Positions 17,447-28,471 of a DNA stretch of 64,000 bases are shown in pieces (within the stretch, counting starts at the first letter, position 1; every line of letters begins with the position of its first letter). Under the pieces are notes generated by a model that did not search any database, was not told the origin of the DNA, and saw only the letters and a list, made by a program, of their open reading frames with translations. Where the stretch lies: the NCBI GenBank assembly GCA_018806915.1, contig JAGKQI010000051.1:310001-374000 (forward strand), in the 5' to 3' direction. Source of the stretch: Phytophthora colocasiae (taxonomy: Eukaryota; Oomycota; Peronosporomycetes; Peronosporales; Peronosporaceae). Both the position numbers and the translations under genes were made by a program.

Positions 17447-20134
17447 CAGACGTCGAAGCAATCCCTGAACCTATACGGAAGGTAGTTGTTGACGAGTTCA
17501 AGAATGTGTTCCCTGAACAATTGCCAGACGGTTTACCACCGTCGCGGTCAGTCAACTTTGAGATTACGCTCAAGAACGGAGCTCAACCGAGTAACCGTGC
17601 ACCGTTCCGTATGTCAAAAATGGAACAGGATGCGTTCGAAGAGTTTGTCAAGGACAAATTGAAGAAAGGATGGATCGAAGTATCGAATTCCCCGTGGGTT
17701 TCGAACATCTTTGCAATTCCGAAGAAGGATCCAGTAACAGGGATGATGCAAAAGAGAGCAGCCTGGCTACGTAGTGAGAATACGAAGATTCCGCTACGAT
17801 GGGGTTTTGATTACCGACACCTTAACCAAGTGACGGTTATTGCAAAGATTCCGCTGCCTTTGATCGAAGAATTATTCGACCAAATGGTAGGGTATCATCA
17901 AATGATTGTGGTAAAATCAAGCCAACCCTACACAGCGTTCCGCACGCACAAGGAAACATACCAATGGTGTGTAGCACCTATGGGAGTGGCAGGAATGCCA
18001 GGAACATGGTCATGTTTGATGCGTAAACTGTTCGACAAGTTCGATTTTGTCGTCGTGTACTTGGATGATATCTGCATTTTTTCCAAGACTATGGAAGAGC
18101 ATGTAGAGCATCTGCGTGCTGTCTGTGAATGTTGCGCCGAGAGAAACTGTACGCTCGTCTGTCCAAATGTTCGTTTGGACAATCAGAAGTGACATTCTTA
18201 GGACATGTGGTGTCTGAAGCAGGCGTAAGTGTAGACCCACGGAAGACTGAGGCAATTGCGAAGTACCCAACCCCGACAAACAGAAAGGAGCTATTGAGCT
18301 TTCTGGGTTTAGCAGGGTATTATCGTCGATTTGTATGCGATTTCGCAAAGATTGCGCGTCCATTGAGGGAGTTAACAAAGCAAGACACGCCGTGGTTGTG
18401 GTCTAAGAACGTGGAAGAATCCTACTTGCAGCTCAAGGTTTTGTTGCAACAGGCACCTACGCTAAAGTTACCAGACTTTGAGCGACCGTTCATTGTAACA
18501 ACAGATGCGTCTGGAGAGTGCATTGGAGGGGTTTTATCGCAGAAGTATGGCGATGAAGATCATCCAGTTGCGTTCTACTCCAAGAAGTTGGATCGACATG
18601 AAAGAGGCTGGTCGACGCATGAGAAAGAACTCCTAGCTATTAAAGTGGCTACGGAGAAGTGGCGACACTACCTACATGGCCGTCCGTTTGACGTGTATAC
18701 GGACAATTCGGCATATTCCTGGATGTTGCATCATCCACGAGTGTCACCAAAGATGGCTAGGTTCCTCACGCATTTTTCGCAGTTTACGTTCACATTGCAC
18801 CATGTTAGGGGCAAAGCGAATGTAGTTGCAGATGCACTATCTCGTCCTCCACCGGATGGACTGGATACGGAAGAGGATAAAGAACCACCGTTGCCGGATG
18901 CGACCTATGAAGTCCATGACTGTGATGAAGAATGTGCCAAGATGGCATCACAGAGTCATGATCATATGGTTCAAGCATCAATGATCCGTCATCTATCAGC
19001 CGATCATTTACACCTGTTACTCGACGATGTCGATTTGCAGGGGGGAGTCGTCCTATTGGTGTACCGCAGCAGCAAATCAACACGGTCGATTACCATTTCG
19101 TCTCATCTCACTTGGGACTAGAGACGAAGAAAGCGTTCCAACAAGGCTACGCGTCCGACCCTGTATTCAAGCAACAGTGGTCGAAGGGGACAGACAATGA
19201 GAAGTTCGTAAAGCATAATGGCCTTCTGTTCTTCGAACAGAAGCAAGGAGAGTCTGTCTACAGATTGTGTGTGCCTAAGTCCGAAAAGCTTCGCACGGAC
19301 GTCATCACAGAGTTCCACGATGGAAATACATCCGCGCATCCGGGAAGCAGGCGGACGTATCTAAAAGCAGCACAATGGTACTATTGGCCAACGATGGATC
19401 AAAATATCAGAGAGTATGTGCGTACTTGTGAAACGTGCGCAAGATGGAAGTCCAGCAGTCAGAGAAAGAAGGGTCTGCTGATACCAATTCCAGCACCATT
19501 GAAGTGTTGGGAAGTAGCGTCTATGGACTTTACTACGGGTTTACCAGCGTCAGAAGGATACGATGCTATTTTCGTTGCTGTAGACAAGTTGTCTAAGCGT
19601 CCGAAGTATGCACGGACCTATACGACTGCTGATGCGAAGGACACAGCTGAAGTATTCTTTAATGCTGTTGTCAGGCACCATGGCTTACCGCAAGTGATTA
19701 TTAGCGATCGAGATCCAAAGTTTATTTCGGATTTTTGGAAGGCACTAATGACGCTAATGGGTGTCAAACTGAGCATGACTACGGCTCATCGAGCTCAAGC
19801 TGATGGTCAGACAGAACGTCAGAACCTAGTGCTCGAAGATGCACTGAGATGCATGGTGTCGTATCATGGAGATGATTGGGTGAAGCATCTAGGAACGATT
19901 GAGTATGCTCATTCAACATTGGTGAACGCGTCGACTAAATTGGCTCCATTTGAAGTCGACACAGGCCGCAAAGTTTCTAACGTTGTGGCAGAAGAGATGA
20001 AGGATCTATTGCGTAAAGAAGACGACGTCACACTCGCCGAGTACGCAAAGAACTTTGCTAAGGAACGCCAGGAGATCGTAGAACGTGCCCAGAAGAATTT
20101 GAAAGAAGCACAAGACAGACAGAAGGAGTACTAC
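17419..20134 (+). pseudogene. A2 RT-RNase H-integrase, frameshifted, split by C
   Basis: RT holds YLDD near 18059-18070 and continues past the six-T run that is broken in A1, but ends at 18192 because of a frame break near 18120 shared with A1. RNase H follows at 18129-18860. A G6 run near 19038 separates RNase H from integrase. Integrase (19112-20134) shows HPGSRRTY, CETCARW, MDFTTGL, SDRDPKF and TERQN, so the HHCC finger and the D,D-35-E core are present. The frame is interrupted by element C at 20135 and continues at 27935. Confidence 0.88.
20130..20134. repeat. Left target-site duplication of element C (ACTAC)
   Basis: ACTAC at 20130-20134 is repeated at 27930-27934, directly flanking the LTR ends of C. 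Removing C and one copy restores the A2 integrase frame. Confidence 0.93.
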
Positions 20135-20540
20135 TGCAGCTGGTCTGCTTAGGTGTACACGGCACAGAGGAAGTTTAGTTGACTCGTAGAGTCCTGCTCG
20201 CAAGGCACTAGCCTTCGGTTCTATACAAGAACCAAGTAATCCACTAAATACGGGACTACCACAATCAGTGTCCCTATAATAAAGGAACTAACACTAATTA
20301 TGTAAAATGCAAACTGATTTTTATTGACTTTATTGCCCTAATCCTAAATGTAACGGATTTAGTATCTAGCATACTAAATCCTAATCAAAATGCAATGTGT
20401 GGCTCTGAGCTAATAGCCAGCAACTGGCTACATATGTGACGTGTGAGAAACACTATGTGTCGTACACAGACTTGTGACCTGGATGGTGTATACCACACCA
20501 ACTGTAGCAAAGGCGCACAGCGCCGTGTAACCCCGTTACA
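20135..20540 (-). repeat. 3' LTR of element C
   Basis: 406 bp, TGCAGC to CCCCGTTACA on the plus strand. A G-rich polypurine tract lies just inside it on the minus strand. It contains many short inverted repeats, for example GGATTTAGTAT with its complement around a 5-nt loop. Confidence 0.95.
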
Positions 20541-20827
20541 CCCTCCCCCACCAAACCGTGGATACGGAGTATCTACAACTGTAGACATAACTGCCTTGTC
20601 AAGGCCTGTCACCGGCAACTTTCCGATAAAAAAAATCTCTCAACGAGAGTGCGCGTGCGCGCTGGCTCAACGAGCACATTCTCCAATTCTCCCCAGCAAG
20701 CCAACAGCTCCTGAGGTGCCCCGTGAACAGGCGTCTACGCCTCAGCGCTTTCCGGTCTGAGCCCTCGGCTCCTCTCACGCTCTCCGTTTCGGAGTATTTC
20801 GCGGCGTCCCGCCTTCGCTACGGAGCG

Positions 20828-22486
20828 ATGTTCAAGGCCAGCCCGACGTCAAGTGGTAGCGGTGGTTCACCCTTCGAGTACACGACAGCGTCGCCGACGC
20901 GCGACCCAGGTCGCTCTCCTACGGAGGAAGGTGAGGTCGAAGTGGACTACGAGGAGTCCGAACTGGGCGATGCCCCTACGTCTCCTGCTCCTGCGAGCTC
21001 TCGGACGACGCGATCCGAGCTGCGCTCTCCACGTGATCCGCGTCGGTACTCGATTCCTCGGCAGCTGCGTCAGCCCAATCCATTCCCTGAGGGACCTTCG
21101 AGCCTCGTGCTCAACGCGTTACGCAACGCACCACCACTTCCTGCTCGCGATGAGCCAGAGTCGCTCAAGGGCGTCGAAGACACGATCACCAACCCACTGG
21201 ATGAGGCGCAGGAGGCCTCTATGAGCGGTGCTCCGGAGTCACGCCGACCCGTCCAACGGGACATCGTGGGGACTTCGTCGCGACGCGACTACGGCTTCGA
21301 GCCTCGTGACCCTGCCGAGCAGGTGAAGCAATTGATGGCACAGCCAAACCTGCATGGTTACGCCATAGGCGCACCACCTCGCACGGTGACTGAGACTCAG
21401 CACCGGCAAGGGCTCCATGAGCGTTTCCTGACCCCGCAGGTGTGCACACTCGCCGAGTATCGGCAACGCTTAGATAAGCAACGGCGACGGGAGTCTGTAC
21501 CTCAGATGAGGACTTATCCACTCCTTCTCCAAACTGGAGAGGCTACCTGGGACTACATGGTCCATGTGGCCACCTGGGCCGAGGCTTCACGTAAGCTCGC
21601 GTCGTTCGATCGCCTCATGGAGAGCTGCTCCGAGGTGGACGTCCGCCTCGCTCAAGGTCTACTCTTCCAGTACGCGAAGCTACGCGTGCGGCCCGGCCGC
21701 TTTCCTCGTCACACGACGGCGGTGGCTCCCGCCTCTCAGGCCACTATCCCTGCTTCGCAGGACGCTCCTCTAGTCTCCGAAGGAGACTCGCTGGCTATGC
21801 CAGCCACGGACCAGAGCTTGAGCTCGGCTGCTAATCCGACAGCTTCTCACACTAGTGGTGAGAAGCGGGTGTCGACCGAGTGGTCGACCTCGAGCCCTTC
21901 GGGCGCCTCCGATCTTCGCGATCAAAAGCGTCCACGACGTCAGGGCAGTCCTGCCTCAGGGGCCCTTCAAACTCCCACGAGTTTTGGGAATGAGGATACC
22001 CACGCCACTTCACCAGATACTGGTTTTGACTACGGTGGCGACGCCGCGCCATCAGGCGCTCCACGTGGTAGTGGGGGGTCCCCTGCTCGTCGAGCAACGG
22101 TGGAGGAGGCCGATTCGCTGCGGAACGCAATACTCGATGAGTGTGACGAGCGTTATCTGTCGCAGCGCGCCTGGTATCAACTCGATCGCTCGATCGATAC
22201 TCTCCAGAGTCAGACTCAGTCCCTTCAAGGGAACGTGGAGAGTGTTTGGCATTCGCATGCCCGTCTCGCTCACGACATGGAGGAGATCGAGAGCCGAGTG
22301 GCTTGGCTCGAAGGGCCTCAGTCTCTGACCGCTCGCCTGCATCAGCAGGAGCTTCAGCTCGCTGAGCTGCGGGGTCAGGTGACGTTGCTGCTGCAGATGA
22401 CGCAGCCTGGGCGTGTGCCGGCGGGGGTGAGCGCCTCCGCGCTCACCCCCGCAGGATCCCGATATGGCTTAAGCAAGCCGACGTAG
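20828..22486 (+). CDS. Antisense ORF of element C (552 aa, function unknown)
   Basis: Runs against gag-pol from an ATG 288 bp inside the 3' LTR. The N-terminus is Ser/Pro/Thr-rich with an acidic EEGEVEVDYEESE stretch close in style to the EEGELDD of the B antisense ORF. A middle region (about residues 215-300) has charged helices (TWAEASRKLASFDRLME). KRPRR at about residue 360 resembles a nuclear signal. The C-terminal about 110 residues are heptad-like (SIDTLQSQTQSLQGNVES, then LTARLHQQELQLAELRGQ). It covers the chromodomain on the other strand. Position, size and composition match the B ORF, but sequence similarity is weak by eye. Function unknown. Confidence 0.55.
   Translation: MFKASPTSSGSGGSPFEYTTASPTRDPGRSPTEEGEVEVDYEESELGDAPTSPAPASSRTTRSELRSPRDPRRYSIPRQLRQPNPFPEGPSSLVLNALRNAPPLPARDEPESLKGVEDTITNPLDEAQEASMSGAPESRRPVQRDIVGTSSRRDYGFEPRDPAEQVKQLMAQPNLHGYAIGAPPRTVTETQHRQGLHERFLTPQVCTLAEYRQRLDKQRRRESVPQMRTYPLLLQTGEATWDYMVHVATWAEASRKLASFDRLMESCSEVDVRLAQGLLFQYAKLRVRPGRFPRHTTAVAPASQATIPASQDAPLVSEGDSLAMPATDQSLSSAANPTASHTSGEKRVSTEWSTSSPSGASDLRDQKRPRRQGSPASGALQTPTSFGNEDTHATSPDTGFDYGGDAAPSGAPRGSGGSPARRATVEEADSLRNAILDECDERYLSQRAWYQLDRSIDTLQSQTQSLQGNVESVWHSHARLAHDMEEIESRVAWLEGPQSLTARLHQQELQLAELRGQVTLLLQMTQPGRVPAGVSASALTPAGSRYGLSKPT
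21852..22130 (-). pseudogene. Element C chromodomain
   Basis: A separate minus-strand frame with a clear chromodomain (YHVERLMARRRHRSQNQYLV, then KWRGYPHSQNSWE). It is out of frame with the upstream integrase, which stops at 22375, so either a frame change is used or this copy is broken. It would direct integration to modified histone tails in intact elements. Confidence 0.8.
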
Positions 22487-25101
22487 AACACACGGTGTGT
22501 TCGCATCCGCTTTGGTAAGTCAAGCGTGTATGCCAGGCCCTTCTTGGCCACGACCGTAAACGGTCCGATGAAGCGCGGACGCAATTTCGTCTTAAAGACA
22601 CTCGACACTGCATGTGTAGGTAGGTTCTTAGCGTTTAATAAAACTTGGTCACCGACCTTAAATTCCCACACATTGCCTTTACCTTTTGCATCTGCTTGTT
22701 CCTTCTGAACGTCTTGGCTTTCAGCCATCGCGTCACGCACACGGCGTAATACGCTTAATCTCACCGAGAGGAAGTCATCGACTTGTTTGCGCACAGCAGA
22801 AGGGCTGATATCAACAAGCTCGGAGTCGAGCGACGGCGCAGCCTCTCCCCCACTAAGCCCGAGGCCACCGCGTGGCGGAGTGAGCGGGACGCGCAGATGC
22901 GCAAGGCCGTTCACGTAGAACGGGGTGAAGCCCGTCGAGGCATGCACCGCATTGTTCATTGAGAACTCAACGAGAGGGAGCATAGCGCTCCAACGCTTCG
23001 GCGTTTCAGCGCATATGCTGCGGAGGATGTCCTCCAAAACGCGATTGACGCGTTCAGTCTGACCGTCGGTCTGCGGATGATCCGTTGTGGACATATCCAG
23101 TCGAGTGCCAAGCACTTTAAAGACGGACGTCCAGAAGTGACCCGTGAAACGGGGGTCTCGATCCGAGACAATGGTCTCTGGCAGCCCATGCTGGCGGAAG
23201 ACCCGATCGATAAAGATCGTCGCTGTACCAGCGCCATCGACGGTGTCCGGCACAGCCGCTAGGTGAGCCATCTTGCTCAGACGGTCAACAAAGACCACAA
23301 CGCCCGTGTTGCCTGCCGCATCCTTCGGCAGGCCAAACACAAAGTCCATACTGATGGACTGCCAACACCCAGAGGGTACAGGCAAGCTCGCCAAAGGCGC
23401 TGCCGCATGCGGTGAGGGTTTAACCCGCTGACACGTCTCGCACGTGTGCACATATGTGCTGACCCACTTGTACATCTTCGGCCACCAGTACATGGAGCTC
23501 ACCGAGCCGTAGGTCTTCTCACGACCGAGGTGGCCGCTGGTGGGCGTGTCGTGGGCCTCATAGAGGATACAATACTTCAGGTCCTCATCGTGAGGAACCA
23601 CCACACGTGGTGGGTCATCCTGACCCGTGCTGTAGTACAGCAGACCGCCTTCCAGGCTGTAGCGTTGGAGTTTCGCCTTTAGGCGTCGTGACAGAGTCAC
23701 CTTTGAGTCCTTAAACTCATCGCTCCCTAGAGCTTGAAGCAGCGCGACACAGGAGTCGTCCTGAGCGTACGCCGCTCGAACCATGTCCGTCACGGACGAT
23801 GTCACCGAGGTGACATGAGATAACTCATAGTCCGGGCGACGTGATAACGCGTCAGCGAGGACGTTCTGCCTGCCAGGCTTGTACTTCACCTCGAAGTTAT
23901 ACTCCGCAAAGAAGGAGAGCCATCGGGCCATCCTCTGTGAGAGGTGGGGCGACTGCGTCGCGGTGCGTAGCGACGCATGATCCGTGTAGATCACGAATGG
24001 CTTGGAGCCGAGCAGGTGAACCCTGAATTTGACGAGAGCGTACTTCATCGCAAGTAGCTCCTTGTCATGAACTGGATAGTTCTTCTCAGCAGCCTTGAGC
24101 TGCCGAGACTCAAACGCAATGACGCGTTCGCGCCCGTCGGCGTCCGCTTGTAGCAAAGCACTGCCGATGGCAAAGTCCGAGGCGTCACAGACAACGATGA
24201 ACGGACAATCGGGGTCTGGCAGCGCCAGTATCGGTGCCTGAAGCAGGCTATCCTTGATACAAGTGAACGCACTCTCGTGCTCAGCACGCCATACCCATTC
24301 GGCATCCTTCTTAAGGAGATCCGTCAGTGGCCGAGCCAACTCAGCGTAGTTCTCGCTATACTTGTGCAAGTAGTTGGCCAAGCCCAGCCACTTACGCAAG
24401 TCCTTCTGGTTCAAGGGAACCGGCCAGTCCACGATGGCCTTGACCTTAGCTGGATCAGCACGAAGGCCATGCTTCCCAATGAAGCACCCTAGGAAGGGGA
24501 TTTCTTCCGCGCCAAAGACGCACTTGTCTGCGTTGGTGTACAACTTGTTCGTGCGCATGCACTCGAGCACAGCTCTCACGTGTTCCACGTGCACCTCAAC
24601 GTCAGTCTTGCCGTGTTCGGCCTGACTGTGGACGAACACGTCGTCGAAGTACGTCTGTGCGAATGCCCGTAGGGGCCTGAACAACTGCGTCACTAGACGA
24701 TTGAACGTTGCAGACGCATTCGACAGCCCTTGGGGCATGACGAGCCACTCCCAGAGCATACCCCTCGGGGTGCTCACCGCCGTAAGCGGAATATCACTGG
24801 CTCGCATGAGCAGCTGATAGTAGCCATCGACTAAGTCGAGCGCACTGTACATGGTGCAACCCACCATGTTGTTCTGAAGAACATCCTTCCTAGGAATCGG
24901 CGTCTGCGCCGGAATCGTGGCAGCGTTGAGCTTGTTAAAAGCGTGAACGATACGCCACTTGCCATTCGGCTTTCTGACACAGAACGTAGGCGCGGTGTGC
25001 GGAGACTTGCTCTCGCGCACGAGACCCGCCGCGTGCTTCGCACGGAAGAAGGCGTCAATGACATCGCATTGCTCTTTAGGAAGAGGCCACTGCCGGATCA
25101 C
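22375..25101 (-). pseudogene. Element C RT-RNase H-integrase
   Basis: One open frame of about 900 codons: RT with YFDD (QTYFDDVFVHS), RNase H (CDASDFAIGSALL, YTDHASLRT), the HHCC finger (HLGREKTY, then CETC), integrase core (MDFVFGLPK, SDRDPRFT, TERVNR) and the GPF/Y module (RPRFIGPFTVV). All catalytic residues I can identify are present. The frame opens only after a one- or two-base loss at about 25100 that separates it from protease, and it ends before the chromodomain. Confidence 0.92.
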
Positions 25102-26456
25102 GCAGTATTTAGTGGAACTAAGTCGATCTCGTGACGAACGCCTCGGTCAGGAGGCAGGCCACTCGGTGGTTCCTTCGAGACAACGTCTCCATATTCCTTC
25201 AGCAAGGAGTAGAAGGGATCCGAGGGATTCTTGAGGATCTCCGATCCACTCCTGGCGCTCAGCGCCTTCTTGACCTCGGCCAAGACGGACTCGTCAACGA
25301 GGGACGATGAGTTTAACTCCTCTTCAGGTCGAACGATGACCACCTCGGCGAGTTCGCCAGCCTTCAAGGCATCGCCAAAGTCGGCGAAGGACATCTCCTC
25401 TAGCTCAAGGAGCTTGTCAACACTCGGCAACTCGTCTAGTAGGACGCTGCCTTCGGCACTGCCGTTCACTCCATCAACCAGAGTGTATAGCTGTCCACAG
25501 CCCTCCTGTGCGTCGGCACTCAACGTCGCGGATGACTCAGACGCACAGCGTCTCGCCCGAAGGGCCTTACGACGTCTTCGCCTAGCAGAGTAACGTCTAC
25601 TCGACGGAGTACGTGCCGTCGCACAACTTTCGGCCTCGCCAGGCCCAGTGTCAGAGACACTCAGCGACCTACTCGGTCGATTACCGATGTCGCTCAGCGG
25701 AGTACGTGCCGCTGCACAATCAATGACCGTAGCTGGTCCAATGTCCGAGACATTCAGCGATCGACTTGGTCCACGACCAGCATCGCTCGGCGGAGTACGT
25801 GCCGCCCCACAGGGATTACGTGGGCTCTGCCCACACGTTGACTCACTATCAACCAGCGCTACGCGCTCAACAGGACTGTGGTCCTCACACTCGGTGCTGT
25901 CCACTAGCTCGGACACACCGACCTCCAGCATCATAGTCGACTCGGCTCGATGCTCGCGCCAATAGCGCTTCTGTTTCCTAGCAGAGGTGGGTTCATGACT
26001 CGCCAAAGCTCCACTAGGAGAGAAGTGCGTTGCACCTAAGGTCTTCGACCTCCAATCGATCCAGGGCTCGTGGCGCTCCAACCACGCCATACCAAGGATG
26101 AGGTCGTACCTCGAATCCAGGTCCAAGACCAAGCAGCGTTCCACGCTGTCGAAGTCCAGGAACTTCAGCCGCAGGTCCATGGGGACCTTGGCTGCCGTGA
26201 CACGGACGCCCGTCGCTAGACGGACAGTGACGGTGTCACCTCTTCGCGCTCGAAGCGCCTCAGCATATTGCTGACTACACTCAACGGTGGAGCGTCTGAC
26301 ATAGTTGCCAGACGCTCCCGAATCGATCAACACGATCCACGGCTTCTCGAAGCCCTTCACGTCCACATGGACGACCAGCAAGCCCTGCTTGCTCACACGT
26401 TCCGTGTTCAAGAGCACGGAGCTCTTCGGGGCTGAGCCCCAGTGCCTCTCACGCAC
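25098..26456 (-). pseudogene. Element C protease and start of RT
   Basis: About 450 codons with a retropepsin active site LIDSGASGNYV and a downstream DLILGMAWLERH flap-side motif, then a Ser/Arg-rich linker with repeats of the type RSLNVSDIGP/RSLSVSDTGP, then the N-terminal edge of RT (GVRHEIDLVP). The frame breaks at about 25100, where B has a few extra bases. No ATG is obvious at the start, so translation probably comes from gag by frameshift. Confidence 0.82.
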
Positions 26457-26494
26457 TGCAGAACTCAGTTCTTCCCCAGTAGACCGCCCCGCGT

Positions 26495-27466
26495 CTACTG
26501 GGAGCCGTCGTTTCCCTGGGCAGAGCCCAAAGCGGGGCCCGCGGCAGGGTTGCGGCCATTCTGGCCGGCGCGCTCTTTGCGCAGAGGGCAGTTGGGCCTC
26601 AGATGTGTGGGACTACCACACGTGTAGCACCGGCGGGTGCTCATACGCTGCACCGCAGCTCGTAGCTCGGCTACTTCATCTTCAGCATAGCTGAGATCCA
26701 TGGGCTCGGGTCCCCCGGACCCTGTGCTGTTCGCACCGACCCTCGACAACTTAAAGTTGTGTTCGGCATTCAATGCCACGCTGACAGCGTCCTCGAAGGT
26801 GCGAGGATTCTGACGGAATGCCTCCGTCCTGGCCACGCCAGCTCGTAAACCTTCCATGAAGATGGTCACGGTGACCACCTCAGGTAGAGGATCGGCGGCC
26901 ATGCCGGTAATGAGCGTGCGCAGCTCTTGGACATAGTCCACCAGGTCCTTCTTGCCCTGTCGGCAAGCAAGGAAGCGTGACCGCACGCGATACGCCTGGT
27001 TAGGCGGAGCAAACACTTGCATAAGCTTGGCCTTAAGCTCTCCCCAAGTGGGGAAGGCCATTTCTACCGACGTCCCAGACATCAAGGCCCATTCTCGTGC
27101 TCGCCCTTCGAGCTTAGAGATGGCGAACGCCACGCGTTGGCCTTCCAACTGAAGCATAGCGGCCCCCATGGCCATTTCGACCTCTCGGGTCCACAGTAGG
27201 AGGTTCTCTCCTTCGTGCCCGTGAAAGGTCTTCACGCTGAGCGTGACGGGCTTAGCTCTCGGAGCGGGGTTAACTCCTTTTACATTCCGTTGGATGTGCT
27301 CAACGAGAGCGTTTTCGTACGAGGCAAATGCCTCGAGGCGCGCGTTGACGGCCTCCGGCCCTTGAGACGCAAGGTGCGCCATTCCTTCAGGGCCCAGCAA
27401 GGACGTAAGCTTGTTAAGCGTGTCCCGCTGACTCGGAGTCAAGTGAGCGTATGCTTCTGGCTCCAT
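26495..27466 (-). CDS. Element C gag
   Basis: Starts at an ATG at 27466 ([20 protein letters not shown]), about 60 bp inside the 5' LTR, and is uninterrupted for 323 codons. Capsid-like region: [21 protein letters not shown] segment at about residues 160-180. A single CCHC knuckle [14 protein letters not shown] is near the C-terminus. Of the gags in this window it is the only uninterrupted one, so C could have been mobile recently or supplied gag in trans. Confidence 0.88.
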   Translation of the reverse strand: MEPEAYAHLTPSQRDTLNKLTSLLGPEGMAHLASQGPEAVNARLEAFASYENALVEHIQRNVKGVNPAPRAKPVTLSVKTFHGHEGENLLLWTREVEMAMGAAMLQLEGQRVAFAISKLEGRAREWALMSGTSVEMAFPTWGELKAKLMQVFAPPNQAYRVRSRFLACRQGKKDLVDYVQELRTLITGMAADPLPEVVTVTIFMEGLRAGVARTEAFRQNPRTFEDAVSVALNAEHNFKLSRVGANSTGSGGPEPMDLSYAEDEVAELRAAVQRMSTRRCYTCGSPTHLRPNCPLRKERAGQNGRNPAAGPALGSAQGNDGSQ

Positions 27467-27523
27467 TCTCACAGAGAAACAGTCTTCAACTCAGGAGTTG
27501 GATTGACTACAAGTGCTACCAGA

Positions 27524-27929
27524 TGCAGCGGGGCTGCTTAGGTGTACACGGCACAGAGGAAGTTTAGTTGACTCGTAGAGTCCTGCTCGCAAGGCACTAG
27601 CCTTCGGTTCTATACAAGAACCAAGTAGTCCACTAAATACGGGACTACCACAATCAGTGTCCCTATAATAAAGGAACTAACACTAATTATGTAAAATGCA
27701 AACTGATTTTTATTGACTTTATTGCCCTAATCCTAAATGTAACGGATTTAGTATCTAGCATACTAAATCCTAATCAAAATGCAATGTGTGGCTCTGAGCT
27801 AATAGCCAGCAACTGGCTACATATGTGACGTGTGAGAAACACTATGTGTCGTACACAGACTTGTGACCTGGATGGTGTATACCACACCAACTGTAGCAAA
27901 GGCGCACAGCGCCGTGTAACCCCGTTACA
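27524..27929 (-). repeat. 5' LTR of element C
   Basis: 406 bp, differing from 20135-20540 at about five positions (near the outer end and one A/G change). Ends at 27929, followed by the second ACTAC. Confidence 0.95.
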
Positions 27930-27934
27930 ACTAC
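27930..27934. repeat. Right target-site duplication of element C (ACTAC)
   Basis: Second copy of the ACTAC found at 20130-20134. Confidence 0.93.
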
Positions 27935-28471
27935 GATCGCAAGCGCAGGCAAGTGATGTTCAAAGAAGGTGACCTAGAGTTACTTGATACGGAGAATTTA
28001 CCACTCAAGACCGTCAACAAGAACACGGAGCTAAAGAAGGCGAAGTTGGCTGCGAAGAAAGTCGGTCCGTTCGAGATTGAACGTATGATAAATGACAACG
28101 TGGCAAAGCTGAAACTGCCGTTGTCAATGAAGAGACTCAATCCGACGTTTAACGTGGAGTTGCTGTCTCATTATCTGACGAACACTACTAACTTTCCCAA
28201 TCGCCCGATTCCGAAAGCTGTACCGTTGATCTTGGACGACGAGACGGGAGAAGAGCTTTATATTATAGAGCGTCTTATCAAGAGAAGGACCAGACGCCAC
28301 AAGCGAGAATGGCTCGTGCAGTGGCACGGGTTGCCACGACATGAGGCAACCTGGGAGCGCGAAGCGGATATCAAACACGTTTCGCATTGGCGTCAACTCC
28401 TGGAAGGGTTTAAATTCCACCAAGGCGAGATCAGCCCGGGGGAGATGTCATACCCGCCTCCGGCTTGCTGA
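27935..28471 (+). pseudogene. A2 pol C-terminus with chromodomain
   Basis: Continuation of the A2 integrase after C: GPF/Y-type module (KKVGPFEIERMIND, then MKRLNPTFNVELLSHY) and a chromodomain at about 28255-28370 (YIIERLIKRRTRRHKREWLV, then QWHGLPRHEATWE). The stop codon at 28469-28471 lies 24 bases inside the 3' LTR, so the LTR encodes the last few residues. A short purine tract (GGGGGAGA) precedes the LTR. Confidence 0.85.

Larger units (their letters stand above)
20135..27929 (-). mobile_element. Gypsy-type LTR retrotransposon C, inserted in A2
   Basis: 7,795 bp with 406-bp LTRs that differ at only a few bases, flanked by ACTAC duplications. Minus-strand order: LTR, primer-binding site (TGGTAGCACTTGTAGTC at about 27505-27521), gag, protease, RT, RNase H, integrase, chromodomain, LTR. 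A plus-strand ORF faces gag-pol next to the 3' LTR. Gag is intact and pol is broken by two frame changes. C is related to B in pol sequence, primer-binding site, LTR termini and layout, and is the youngest insertion of the nest. Confidence 0.96.

Noticed and set aside
1..18899. A1 and A2 as a simple tandem segmental duplication
   Set aside because: The match starts at an LTR end and stops at 3720 in a chimeric joint, and A2 has its own LTRs and target duplication. Two retrotransposon copies explain it better.
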